Shown here: one piece after another, positions 26,301 to 38,100 of the stretch | Position numbering within the stretch: the first letter of the stretch is position 1 | How the letters are laid out: every line of letters begins with the position of its first letter | Source: Hoplostethus atlanticus | Taxonomy: Eukaryota; Chordata; Actinopteri; Trachichthyiformes; Trachichthyidae | Reading direction: 5' to 3' | Assembly: GCA_034670405.1 (NCBI GenBank) | Contig: JAXDDX010000310.1 | Location: forward strand, 139,501 to 203,500 | Length of the DNA: 64,000 nucleotides | Program-made: the position numbers and the translations under genes | Notes under the pieces: generated by a model | What the model was told of the DNA's origin: nothing | The model's database searches: none | The model's input: only the letters and a program-made list of their open reading frames with translations

Positions 26301-29300
26301 AGCAAGAAAAATATACTCAAACTATTCTAGATGAGTCAAGTAGTTCAGAATCCCTCCAGAAGTTAAATACACACTGGAGTAAAACTCTGCCTGGACTGAC
26401 TATAAACCTTGAGTTGTGCAGGCCCCTCCCAGACAATTAACAAGGCAATTGGCCTAGCTTGGTGAAACTACCTTCAATAAGGGCTATGACACAAACAGAA
26501 ACTGACCAACTAGCAGCTAACAATAGACTACTGATTAAAGCACTAATACTTAAGCAATCAAAGTACAGCTAACAGCAACCTGGTAAGCAAGAAGAATATA
26601 CTCAAACTATTCTAGATGAGTCAAGTAGTTCAGAATCCCTCCAGAAGTTAAATACACATTATCAGACCTGAGCTCAGTGACTTGGCCTCTTCTGGAGATA
26701 AAACGCCTGTGGCATGGTGCCACATATCCGGGGTCCGTGACAGACAGAGACATGGGCAGGGGAGAGTTAAATGGCCAGCAGGGCCGTTTTATTTGAAACA
26801 CCCAGCAACATAACAACGGCCCGGGTTGACGGCAGCTGATCGTTGGTGCCGTCTCCCTCCGCCGGCGCCCTCCCTCGGTCCCGGTGGGCCAGCCGCGGAG
26901 CCCCAAGGCTGCCCCAGCCTGCCGGGCTTCCAGGGGCATCCCGCCCCAACCCCGACTGGTCAGCCCTTGCAGGTGGCTCCCGACTGCGCCTCCGCGGACC
27001 TCCGCTGGGCGCCGCGGCAGGAGACGGCCCGCTCCCGCTCCGTCCTCTTCCGCTGCTGCTGGCCCCGTCTCTCCGCTCCGTGGACCGCCGACTGGATCCT
27101 CCGTCCCTGTCGGCTTCCCCCTCGGTCACACAGTCAGTCTCTCACCCTGACGCGCACACCCTCACGCATTCACACACACAGGTTAAAAAGGCCCCAGCTG
27201 CAATCAGTCCCAACTGGCTGCAGCTGGTACCGGATCCAGGGAAGAGGCAGTCCACTAACTCACCTCTCTCCTGGATCCAATTAAGCCTCCCCCCACCCTC
27301 CCTCCAGTCCGCCACAACGCCTGAACGCATTTATGCAGGAGTCGGTGTCAAGAGAATGAGCCACTTCCAAGTGAACTGCTCGACTGGTGAGACATGTAAA
27401 AATTACTCCATAGCGATTTGCCGTGCCACGCCCTCTTCTTATCTCGATCGGTCCGAAGTAATCAACACCTACATAAGAGAAAGGTGGTAGGTCAGGAGCT
27501 ATTCGATCACTTGGCATGTCAGCCATCTTTTGCTCGCCTACATTAGCATGAAGCCGTTTGCAAGCAACACACTCATGGATGACCTTCCTTGCCAATGAGT
27601 TTGCACATGGAATCCAATATTTTTGTCTGAGTTTGGACAGCATGTGGTTACGTCCACTGTGGCCGACTTGATGGTGGACATGACGAAGCACAAGCTTGGA
27701 GACATGGTGATCCTTTGGCAGGATAACAGGGTGTTTTTGCTCCTCAGGCATTGCCATTTTGCTCAACCGACCCCCGACTCTTAAAATATCATGGTCAAGA
27801 GCTGGATCCAACTTGAAGATGGAGCTGTTCTTGTTCACATTCTGATTTCCCTTTTGCAGACTTGCCATTTCCTGTGGGAATCATTGAGATTGACAAAACT
27901 GCAAAACGGCGACCTCAGCATTGTTCATGTCGTCTATCGAGAGTGTTTGAGCACCAATGGTTCTTTGAAACCCCAGCATCTTTGCAGCGGTTAAATCTTG
28001 TTGTTTGTCTTGGTTTGGTTCCTTAACATTCACCAAGGTAAGTATTTCTTTGCGTTTGCTGCACAGCTGAGAGAGAAGACATTTGAACTTGAGGAACCAC
28101 GCTACAGCCCTCTTGAGACTGTTCCAAGTTGAGAAATGGTTGATCAAGGTACTGGTGGCATCAAAGTCGCTCTTCACAGTGGCATTCACAGTGACAAGTT
28201 CTCTTCTCACCTCAGGATCATCTTGAGAAATGGCGAGATCAGATGGAGGGTCTGGCCACTTATGTATTGACTCTTTTAGGAAGTCTGGGCCATTTATCCA
28301 ACTCTTGGTTTTCAGGAATGCATGGGCATGAAGTCCTCGGGAGGCATAATCGGCAGGATTCAGCTTGGTGCCAACATGCTTCCACTGAGAAGTATCCGAT
28401 GCATCTCTAATGGTATTGACACGATTGGCCACAAAGGTTTGGAATCTCCAGCTGTCATTCCTGATGTACTTTAGAACGGTGGCACTGTCTGTCCAAAACA
28501 CAGGCCTTTCTAATTGTAGCTGTAATTCCGTTGACAGCATTCGATTGACACGCACTGCCAACACTGCAGCGGTGAGTTCCATTCGTGGAATCGTCATCAA
28601 CTTTAGTGGTGCTACCCTGGACTTTCCCATCAGGAATGCCAAATGTACCTTGCCATTGCTGTTGATCAGTCTGAGATAGGTTGCCATGCCATACCCGACT
28701 TCACTAGCATCACAGAAGTGGTGCATTTGTGCTGACCTGACGTCTCCAAAGTTATTTGGCTTGATACACCGATCAATCTTGAACTCCGTTATCTGCTGAA
28801 GCCCCAACAGCCATTGCTTCCATGCCTGAGTGTATGCCTTTGGAATTTCGTCGTCCCATCCAAGATTGCGTTTGCACAATTCCTGCAGGATGTGTTTTGC
28901 TGTAAAGGTGAATGGTGCAAGAAATCCAAGTGGGTCATATACAGAACTGACCATGGACAGAATTCCTCGTCTTGTGCTTGGTTGCTCCTTGATGGACACG
29001 TGGAACTTGAAGGTGTCCTCCTCAACACACCATTGAATGCCCAAGGCTCTTTCAACAGGCAAGTCTTCTATGTCCAGGTCAAGATTCTTCACTTCCTTTG
29101 CTCTTTCAGTTTCTGGAATAGAAGTCAAAACAGTTAGTCTGTTGCTGATCCATTTTGTTACATTGAAACCTCCAGTTGCACATACTGCCTTCAGTTCCTT
29201 GCAAAGTGCAATGGCCTGACTTTCTGTGTCCACAGATTTCAGCAGATCATCAACATAAAAGTTGTTCTTGACCGTACTTATCACTTCAGTGGAGAAGCTT

Positions 29301-32300
29301 TCTTTGTGGTCTTCAACGGTCCTTCTTAGAGCATAGCTTGCACAGCTTGATGATGATGTTGCTCCGAAAAGGTGCACGGTCATCCTGTACTCCTTTAGCG
29401 GTTGTGTGATGTTGCCATCTGGCCACCATAAGAAGCGTAGAAGATCAACATCCTTGGCTGCGACCTTCACTTGATGGAACATCTTTTCCACATCGGCCAT
29501 GATGGCTACATTCTTTAGACGAAAGCGAACCATGACTCCAATCAGGCTGTTTGTGAGGTTGGGGCCTTGGAGGAGTTCGTTGTTGAGAGATTTCCCTTGA
29601 TAAGATGCAGAACAGTCAAAAACTACCCGCAGATTTCCTTTTTTGGGGTGATACACCCCATGGTGCGGTATATACCACTCTCCTCCATTTTCCAATTTCA
29701 TCTGATCTTGGGGTACAAGTTCAGCATGTCCACTTGAAAGGACACCTTCCATAAATGTCTTGTACTCCTGGTGAAAGTTTTCATTTCTGCAGAAATGAAA
29801 GTGACAAGACACGCTGCTCTGCCAGGTGACGGTTGTTTGGTAACTTAAGGTCATCTTTCTTTAATGGCAAAGGCAACTGGTAGTGACCATCCTTGATCTC
29901 AGCAGAGCTGTCCATGATCTGAATGAACCTTTTGTCTTCCTGTGACATCTCAGTCTTGTCCTCATAACCGTTCTCTGGGAAATCATGATTGAATTGCTCA
30001 ACTAGAAGTCTACTCAGGTCAGCGACAGAGATGCAGTGTGTGAAAACATATGGCTGACCGTGCTTGCTGATGCATGCCTGCTGACCATGGAGGAGACCAT
30101 TCACCACCCACCCTAGTAGTGTCTTGACAGCAAAGGGCCCATTACCCTGGCTGTTGATGATTTCCTATGGTTCCATAGGTTTGGGTGCATTTATCCCTAT
30201 AAGCAGGTCAATGTCAGCATCACTGTTGGGCATGTGAACATCTTGCAGGTAAGTCCATTTCTCCACTTCCTCTTGTTTAGGGATGTGGTCTTTGCTGACT
30301 GGAATTTCTTCCTGAGTGTAAACCTCTGGCAGCTTAATGAACTCGTTCCCTTCCAAACTACACACTTCCAGACCCATAACCACTAAACTGTCAACGTGTT
30401 TCTCTTGTCCCATAGTGCGCAGAAGGATGCGATGTTGTTTGCCCTTTGCATTCAACCGCTGTCTCAGCCGGTCTGTGCAGAATGTCGCAGAACTACCTGG
30501 GTCAAGAAATGCGTAGGTCTGGATGGTGTGATTTGAGCTACCAAGCTTGACCTGTACTGGTATTATTGCAAGGGTGCAATGTTTGTCGCTGGACCCAAGC
30601 CCATGCGTCTCCAGTGAAACCAGTCCGCTGCTTATGGATTTCTCAGACCCTTTACTGTTCCTTTCTCTCCTGTGACCCTCAGCTTCATTCTTCTGAATAT
30701 GCAAAATGCTTGGATGCTTTTGAGAGCACACTGAACAAGTCTGCCGCCTTTTACAATCCTTGCTCATGTGTCCTCTCAATAAACAACCAAAACAAATGCC
30801 CTTGGTTTTTAGCACTTCAACCTTTTCATTGTGAGACCTTCTTGTCAATTCTTTGCACGAATCAATGCCATGGTTACCATTGCAAATAAGACAAGATTTG
30901 GAAACAATTGAAACAGCTGGTTTGTCTTGACTCCACACTTGTGGCTTGGAGTTCTGTTCGTTGGTTGCGATGGTAACAAAGCTACTACCCCGGTAAGTAG
31001 GAGTGGACTTTGACCTATGGCCACTTGTTATTGGTCCCTTGACCTCCTTCTTTGATGTGAACACTTGGAGATCTCCAAACAGTGGGTCAGAAACTATTCT
31101 GGAGTGGCCTTCAATGAAATTAACCAATTGCTCAAATCTTGCTCTTCTGTGATTCCTTTCGTAGTACTCAAAGGCAACGGTCCTCCATCGCTCTTTTATT
31201 TTGAATGGAACTTTGGAAATAATTTGCTTCATGTTGGTAGGGTTATTCATCTCTTCCATAAAATTGACATCTTGCATTGCGTTATAACAACTCCTAAGAA
31301 ACAATGAGTAGTTATTCAAGGCCTTTCTGTCTTCTGCTTTGATGACAGTCCAGCTGAAGGCCTTGTCCAGATACGCAGAGGAGATTAACAGATCATTGCC
31401 ATAGTTTTCATGCAATAGCCTTCTGGCTTCTCTGTAGCCTCTCTGGGCTGGCATATGTAGGCAGCTACGGACAAGATTTTGTGGCTGTCCTTCAGTAAAC
31501 TGCTCTAAGAAAAACAATCTTTCTCTGCTGCTGCATGTTTTTTCTTCAATTGCAAATTCAAATGCCCTAATGAAAGTCAAGTAATGCAATGGGTCACCCT
31601 TGAACACTGGAATCTCACGGGATGGAAGAAGAGTGTCTCTGTTCTTTGATTAGAGTCTCTGTGATGTCATTTTGCCGTTGCATTACCCCATACAGGTTTG
31701 GTACTCGGCGATAGTTACCAGGAGAGCTGTTACGGCGACGGTCATCATTGCCACGGTCGCCACGGCGGCGCTGATCACCATTGTCATGCTGGCTACCAAG
31801 TTGATGCTGCTTGTCATGGCTACAAGGCTTACCACTGTCACGCTTGCCACCGCGGTTACACTGGTCATGTTGGGGGCTGTCACCATCACGATCATACAGA
31901 GAAACAGGATGTAGTTTAAGCCCATCTTGGGCACGGTGATCGCCGTCACCATGGTTACCAGTTCTACACCGGACATCCATGCCACGTTCACGGGATGTAC
32001 CATACAAGTCATCAACAACGTCACCATAATCATCCCCTTCCTTCTCCTCCTTTTCCTCATCCTCATTCTCCTCTTCGTCATCATCATCATCATCCTCGTC
32101 GGCATTAACAGCATGCCTTGAATAGTCAGCCTGCTTGGACTTAAAGTATTCAGTCATACCATTGGATGTAACAGGCATGGGGGGTTTTGATGGACTTTCG
32201 AAGGTCTCCAAAACTTCAACCTTTGCCTTTGAAGCAGCAATGTCAATTTTCAACGCCTGTTTTTCCATTCTCAGCTTGAGGTCTGCCTACTCTCTTGCCA

Positions 32301-35072
32301 ACGCTTGTTTTTCTTCTAGCGCAGCAGCACGGGCCATGAGAGCTGCATGCTCAGCCTGTGCCTTTATTTTAGTTGCAGTGGCTGATGATTTTGATGAAGA
32401 TGATTTTGATGAACTTGATTTTGATGAAGATTTTGCACTGGCTCCATGCCTATTCAAGGGCTTAAACTAGTAGCTTACTCAAAAAAGACGAGGTGAAGCG
32501 TGAAGCGATGTATCTAGTGGCATCTTCCAAAACTGTTCCTTTGTCTGTCTGTCTGACACAGGTGAGAACCGACGCCCTCATTAAGAAGACCAAATGCCTA
32601 ATAGCCCTTACAAAGTAAAAGTCAAATGCCTAACAGCCCTTTCAAAACAAAAGTCTCAACCAAAAAATGGTTTCTACACTGAAATGTGGCTAACTGAAAT
32701 ATGGCTCCTACACTGGTAATGGTGGTTAGTTGGGTAATGTTGGTTAGTTATTGGGTAATGTTGGTTAGTTGGGTAATGTTGGTTAGTTATTGGTGATGTG
32801 GGGTAAGTTATTGGGTAATGATGGTTAGTTTGGTGATGTTGGTTAGTTACTGGTAATGCTTATTGGGTGATGTTGGTTAGTTATCAGGATGATGTTGGAT
32901 AGTTACTGGTAATGATGGTTAGTTGGGTAATGTTGGTTAGTTATTAGTGATGTGGGGTAAGTTAGTGGGTAATGATGGTTAGTTGGGTAATGTTGGTTAG
33001 TTATTGGGTAATGTTGGTTAGTTGGGTAATGATTAGTTTGGTAATGTTGGTTAGTTGGGTAATGTTGGTTAGTTATTGGGTAATGATGATTAGTTTGGTA
33101 ATGTTGGTTAGTTGGGTGATGTTGGTTAGTTATTGGGTAATGTTGGTTAGTTATTGGATAATGATGATTAGTTTGGTAATGTTGGTTAGTTTGGTAATGT
33201 TGGTTAGTTATTGGGTAATGATGATTAGTTTGGTAATGTTGGTTAGTTGGGTGATGTTGGTTAGTTATTGGATAATGATGATTAGTTTGGTAATGTTGGT
33301 TAGTTGGGTGATGTTGGTTAGTTATTGGGTAATGTTGGTTAGTTATTGGGTAATGATGATTAGTTTGGTAATGTTGGTTAGTTGGGTGATGTTGGTTAGT
33401 TATTGGGTAATGTTGGTTAGTTATTGGGTAATGATGATTAGTTTGGTAATGTTGGTTAGTTGGGTGATGTTGGTTAGTTATTGGGTAATGTTGGTTAGTT
33501 ATTGGATAATGATGATTAGTTTGGTAATGTTGGTTAGTTGGGTGATGTTGGTTAGTTATTGGGTAATGTTGGTTAGTTATTGGGTAATGATGATTAGTTT
33601 GGTAATGTTGGTTAGTTGGGTGATGTTGGTTAGTTATTGGGTGATGTTGGTTAGTTAGGTAATGTTGGTTATCATAGTAAACCAGATCAGGTAACCGCTG
33701 CTCTGAATCCAGTCAGGTCCAATTAAATCTGAATCACTGATCCAAGATCTCCCATAGGTTCAACTGGGTTGAGTCTGGTGACTGAAGGCCATAGCATATG
33801 ATTCCCATCATGGTCATACTCATCAAACCATTCAGTGACCCCTGGTGCCCTGTGGATGGGGGTGTGGTCATCCTGGAAGAGACCACTCCCATCAGGATGG
33901 AAATGTTTCATCATAGGATAAAGGTGATCACTCAGAATAACTTGGTATTGATTAGCAAACCCTTCACTCTAAGGGGACAAGTGGACCCAAGCCATGCCAG
34001 GGCCAAGCATTCAGGGTGTACCGTCCTATTGGTGGACGCCACACATGTACTCGCCCACTTGAGGAGAATATGGTGAAGGATGACTCATCTGACCAGATCA
34101 CTGTTTCCCACATCTCTGTAGACCAGTGCTGATGGTTTTTGAACTGAACTCTCAGATGTGCATTGGTCTTTGTAGTGAGGGTTTCTTCCTGCAGCCCTAC
34201 TGTAATATCGTCTCTATGTAGTTGTGGACGGACTGTTCTGGCTGACAGTCTGATCACGTCCTGCATTGACCTTCAGTCACCTGAGGAAGAGTTGCTCTTC
34301 TGGTTCCTTACATATCGCACTAATGCACAAGCATCACGCTCATCCAATGTGAGCTTCCCACCACAATGTCCAACCCTGTTGACTTATGTCTTTCCATAGA
34401 TCTAAAAGTAGATGTCCCTTTAGTCCCTGTTCCTATTGAAGCCAGTTGAGTCGTTGTGACTGAAGCTCCTGCCATCCGCCCCAATGATGAATGAAATGAA
34501 AGTCATTTAGATGTTTTCCTCTTGCCATCTTGATCCCAAATCGAGGTCAACTGGGCCTCTCAGCATTTTGATACATGCCCAAGAGCATGATGGGATGTTA
34601 ATTGCTTAATTGTATCATGCAGTACACCTGTATGGAAGCATCTGCATTTGTTATGTTTCTCTCTTTCTATACCCGTCTGTAAGTCCATAAACTCCACTAT
34701 CTCTTGAGGCGTTAACCACACACACAATCATCAATACTCCTCCAACAGCGGTACTAGCCTACTAACGTTAACGTTACTAGTTCACTGATATGCGCCGTTT
34801 CTCTTCTCTAACGGCGGGTTAGTAGTAGTAGGTCAGATGGTTGTAGTAGAAGTAGTAATTGATGTAGGTCTTTAGATGCTTCAATTCAGAGACGTGCCAT
34901 ACAAACATAAGTTTCCTGCAGGCGTCCATGTTTTCCCGAGCAGATGCACTGGAACGCATTTCGTTCTATCGACTTCTGACTTGCAGTGGATTGCAGCGTA
35001 AAGGCCGTGGTGCTGCACTAACTCCCAGAATACATTCTGTCTGTCTGTCTGTCTGTCTGCCTGTCTGTCTGT

Positions 35073-35103
<31 letters not shown>

Positions 35104-38100
35104 CAGGTCATCTCCAGCAGGTAGACGTGTAGTTTCACCTGTCTGTCTGTCTGCCTGTCTGTCTGCCACCAGGTCATCTCCAGCAGGTAGACGTGTAGTT
35201 TCACCTGTCTATCTGCCTGTCTCTCTGCCTGTCTGTCTGCCTCCAGGTCATCTCCAGCAGGTAGACATGTGTAGTTTCAGTTCTCTCGGCCGATTGGTGC
35301 GTTTCGGGTTCTCTGCCATGTTTGGATTTGGTGGGCAGAGCTTAGCATTGGCGGAGAGGAAGAGGTGGATGCCATCGTCACGGCGACGAGAGTACGCTCT
35401 GGTCAACACACTGGCTAGACTGAGGTAACACACACACACACTCTTGTTTCTAAATGAGATGTTTCAGAAGACATCCTCTCAACATTCTCTCTGTTTGTCT
35501 GTCTGTCTATCTGTCTGTCTGTCTCTCTTTCTGTGTCTCTCCTTCTGTCTGTCTCTCTGTCTGTCTCTCAGACCAGAGGACTGTGAACTGTCTTTTCTAC
35601 CAGCAAAGAAGACTGACAGTAATTTGTTTGAGCAACGGTGGGAAGAACACACACACACACACACGCACACAATGAAGGTTAAACAGGGTCATCAGGCTGC
35701 ACCGATTAGTCAGACAGCCAATCACAGATCAATACTTGCCAGTAGCAGCCAATGGGAGACTGTGTGTGACAGGGCAAGCCAACAGCCAATAGGATAACTG
35801 GTACAATAACTAGTATAATAACTGGTTTAACTGGTAAAATAACTAATTCAATAACTGGATCAATAACTGGATCAATGACTGGTATAATTGCTGTTGAATC
35901 AGAGAACCAACAGGTCTGGATATCATTATAGATTCCAGTGTTCTGTTTTAATGTTTAAATGAATATTTTATTTACTCTGTCTCAGAGACCAGGACCTGGA
36001 CCAGGACCTGGACCAGGACCCAGAGTCAGGTGAGACAGGTACCTGTCTGTGTTAACCTGGTACCTGGTCGGCAGGTTAACTGAATCCACTCTGGTCAGTT
36101 TATGTTGCTCAGAGGTGTGGTCTCTTTAAGAGGGAGGAGGGGAAGATGAGGAGTTCCTCACTGTGAAAGACAACAGAGTTCATCCATTGAGCTTCAGGTT
36201 CTTCAACATTAAGTTTATTTCCACAACCTCAGATTAATGATGATCAGTTATTAGAAATCCAACCGTGCTGGTCATCCTGACATTACGTCACATTACTGGT
36301 CTTGAGCACTAGATCTAATATAGATCACAGTAGTTAACTAGTTAAACTAATGGAGAAGGTTGACATTAAAGCTTCTCTGAGAGCCTGGTGGACAGGAGAC
36401 CATCTGACCTGGAGTCAGGCTTCAGGACCCAGACTAGTAAACCACAATGACTAACTGTCTGTCAACCATCTGACCTGGAGTCAGGCTTCAGGACTGTCAG
36501 GTTCATATGTAATACGGGATACATAACTTTCATCTTTTGTGTCTGATTGGTTGCTACAGAGGGGGAGGGGTCCTGGAGGACCAATCAGGGCCTGTATCTC
36601 AGTATCAGCATCATGTCCATCCCCTGTCTGAGTCCCCACACACCCCAAGGCCTGGCTCCGAACACCAGGTACAGCAGAGTGCGTGTGTGTGTGCAATTAT
36701 TGTAAGTCGCGTTGGATAAAAGCGTCTGCTAGATACCTGTAATGTAATCCTGTAGTTCCTGTTAGTCCACTATAGTACTGTAGGGAAGGACCCAGTATTT
36801 GACTTTATTACTGCTGGCTCGGTGGATTGTGTTCGCCCTTGTGCATCGATCAGAACACAGTAACAATGGTGAAAAATAGTAGCCCTTTATTCCTCTTCAA
36901 TACTCTTATTTATACCAGTGCTTAGTAACACAAACAGTATGTGTGGTTTCTGAAATAAACAGAAATACAAAAGTATAAGTACACTAACGTATGACTGTAC
37001 CTTAGAATAAATATGATGCAATATCAACAGGTCTGATTACATCATTACTATAAATTAAATTAACAGACTGAATACTGACCTCTTCCTAGTGAGATACTCT
37101 GATCTATCTAGTCTCTCAGACTAAACACTGAAAAACATGCTGTGGCTACCCTCTTGTGGCCAGAAATGGTAATACAGCTTAAATCAACAGGATACGCTCA
37201 TAGGCAGCACTATACAAAGACTAACATCTTATTACACTCGGATAACAGAACGTAATACGCTTCGGAAATCAAACACGGTACGATTATTCTTAATTACCGA
37301 TATAATCAGAGATATAAATGTACACTAACAGTATATGAACCAGCTATTATAAATCCCTGGCCGGAAGCCATTGCTAGCTGACTCCTTCACCCTCGAGATA
37401 AGTGACGCAGTCTTTCTTACAGCTGCCCCCAAATTGCTTAAGGCGATTTGCTCCCCTGAAAGGCTGCGGCGTCCTCTTCCCTGGAGTCTGGGATGGCAGG
37501 GAGGATGACCAGCTGAGCCACTGGTCTGGTGTAGGTGCTTTGACCTTTGCTGACCTCACGCGGCCATCGGCGCTCTGGTTGGTCTTGACGATTCTCCCGA
37601 TGGGCCAAAGGGCTTGCGGCAGTTGTGGCTCCACAAGCATGACGACTGCATCTTCTTCGAGCTTGGCTGGTGAGGCACACCACTTCTGGCGGGACTGCAG
37701 GCTTGGAAGATAATGTCGAACGAACCCACTTTGTAGATGTTTCTCATGCACTGTGTACTCGACTGGTCTGTGCTTGTATCCCAGTGTGTCCGTGTTGCAG
37801 TGCCAACTGAGGCCGAGCATGGGTTATGGGTGAATCTGATTTCTCCTGTGCGAGCCACAGTTCCTGGGTGTCTAATCTTGCTTCTTGTGGAAGGTGCTCA
37901 ACAACTGATGGCACATTACTAGCCCACTGCCTCAGGTCGAAGCCGCCGGATGCCAGTAGCTCTCTCAGTCGGTCGACCAGCTGTCTAGCGCTCTCTGGGT
38001 TCGGTAGGCTCTGTAGACAGTTGTCCACATAAAAGCACTGTTCCATGGAAAATCGGACGTCGTCTTCGGACATGCTGTGGGCTGTGACATGCCGCTGAAG

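Larger units (their letters stand above)
22838..26656 (-). mobile_element. L2-clade LINE inserted in the BEL integrase
   Basis: Flanked by a 7-bp target duplication CATTATC (22831-22837 and 26657-26663). On the - strand: a 5' region with two 285-bp repeats, an AP-type endonuclease from about 25940 ([14 protein letters not shown] and SDHYF motifs), then reverse transcriptase ([29 protein letters not shown]) to the stop at 23187. The 3' end has a 33-bp AAATAAGTGAACCAAATAAA repeat and an ATTACATTACATTACAG tail, the common fish L2-type tail. Frameshifts near 24040-24250, 24710-24890 and 25120-25160 break the ORF. Close to full length but dead. Confidence 0.9.
22033..32712 (-). mobile_element. BEL/Pao LTR retrotransposon, nested and disabled
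   Basis: Bounded by TGTAG at the left and CTACA at the right, with a 5-bp target duplication CTGGT at 22028-22032 and 32713-32717. Coding runs on the - strand in the order gag (32460 to 30165), protease, reverse transcriptase, RNase H and integrase (to 22322). The YVDD catalytic box, RNase H FCDAS and zinc-knuckle cysteines fit BEL/Pao. The integrase frame is interrupted by an L2 LINE (22838-26656) and by a solo LTR (26708-27316), each with its own target duplication. Breaks include in-frame stops near 22645, 30165 and 32290 and a frameshift around 29800. I could not see matching long terminal repeats: only about 26 bases (with TTCAAGGGCTTAAACTAGTA) are shared by 22320 and 32453. Confidence 0.88.

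Noticed and set aside
26700..27325. hAT-type insertion with an 8-bp duplication AACGCCTG
   Set aside because: The extra matching bases come from the element's own TG start; TG/CA ends, an AATAAA signal and the sister copy with a 5-bp ATGTC duplication fit a solo LTR better.
31672..32121. ORFs of 64-143 codons over the BEL gag region
   Set aside because: They are other-frame shadows of the gag coding sequence.
32972..33658. 228-codon Met/Val-rich ORF
   Set aside because: Translation of the TGGTTAGTTATTGGGTAATG array only.
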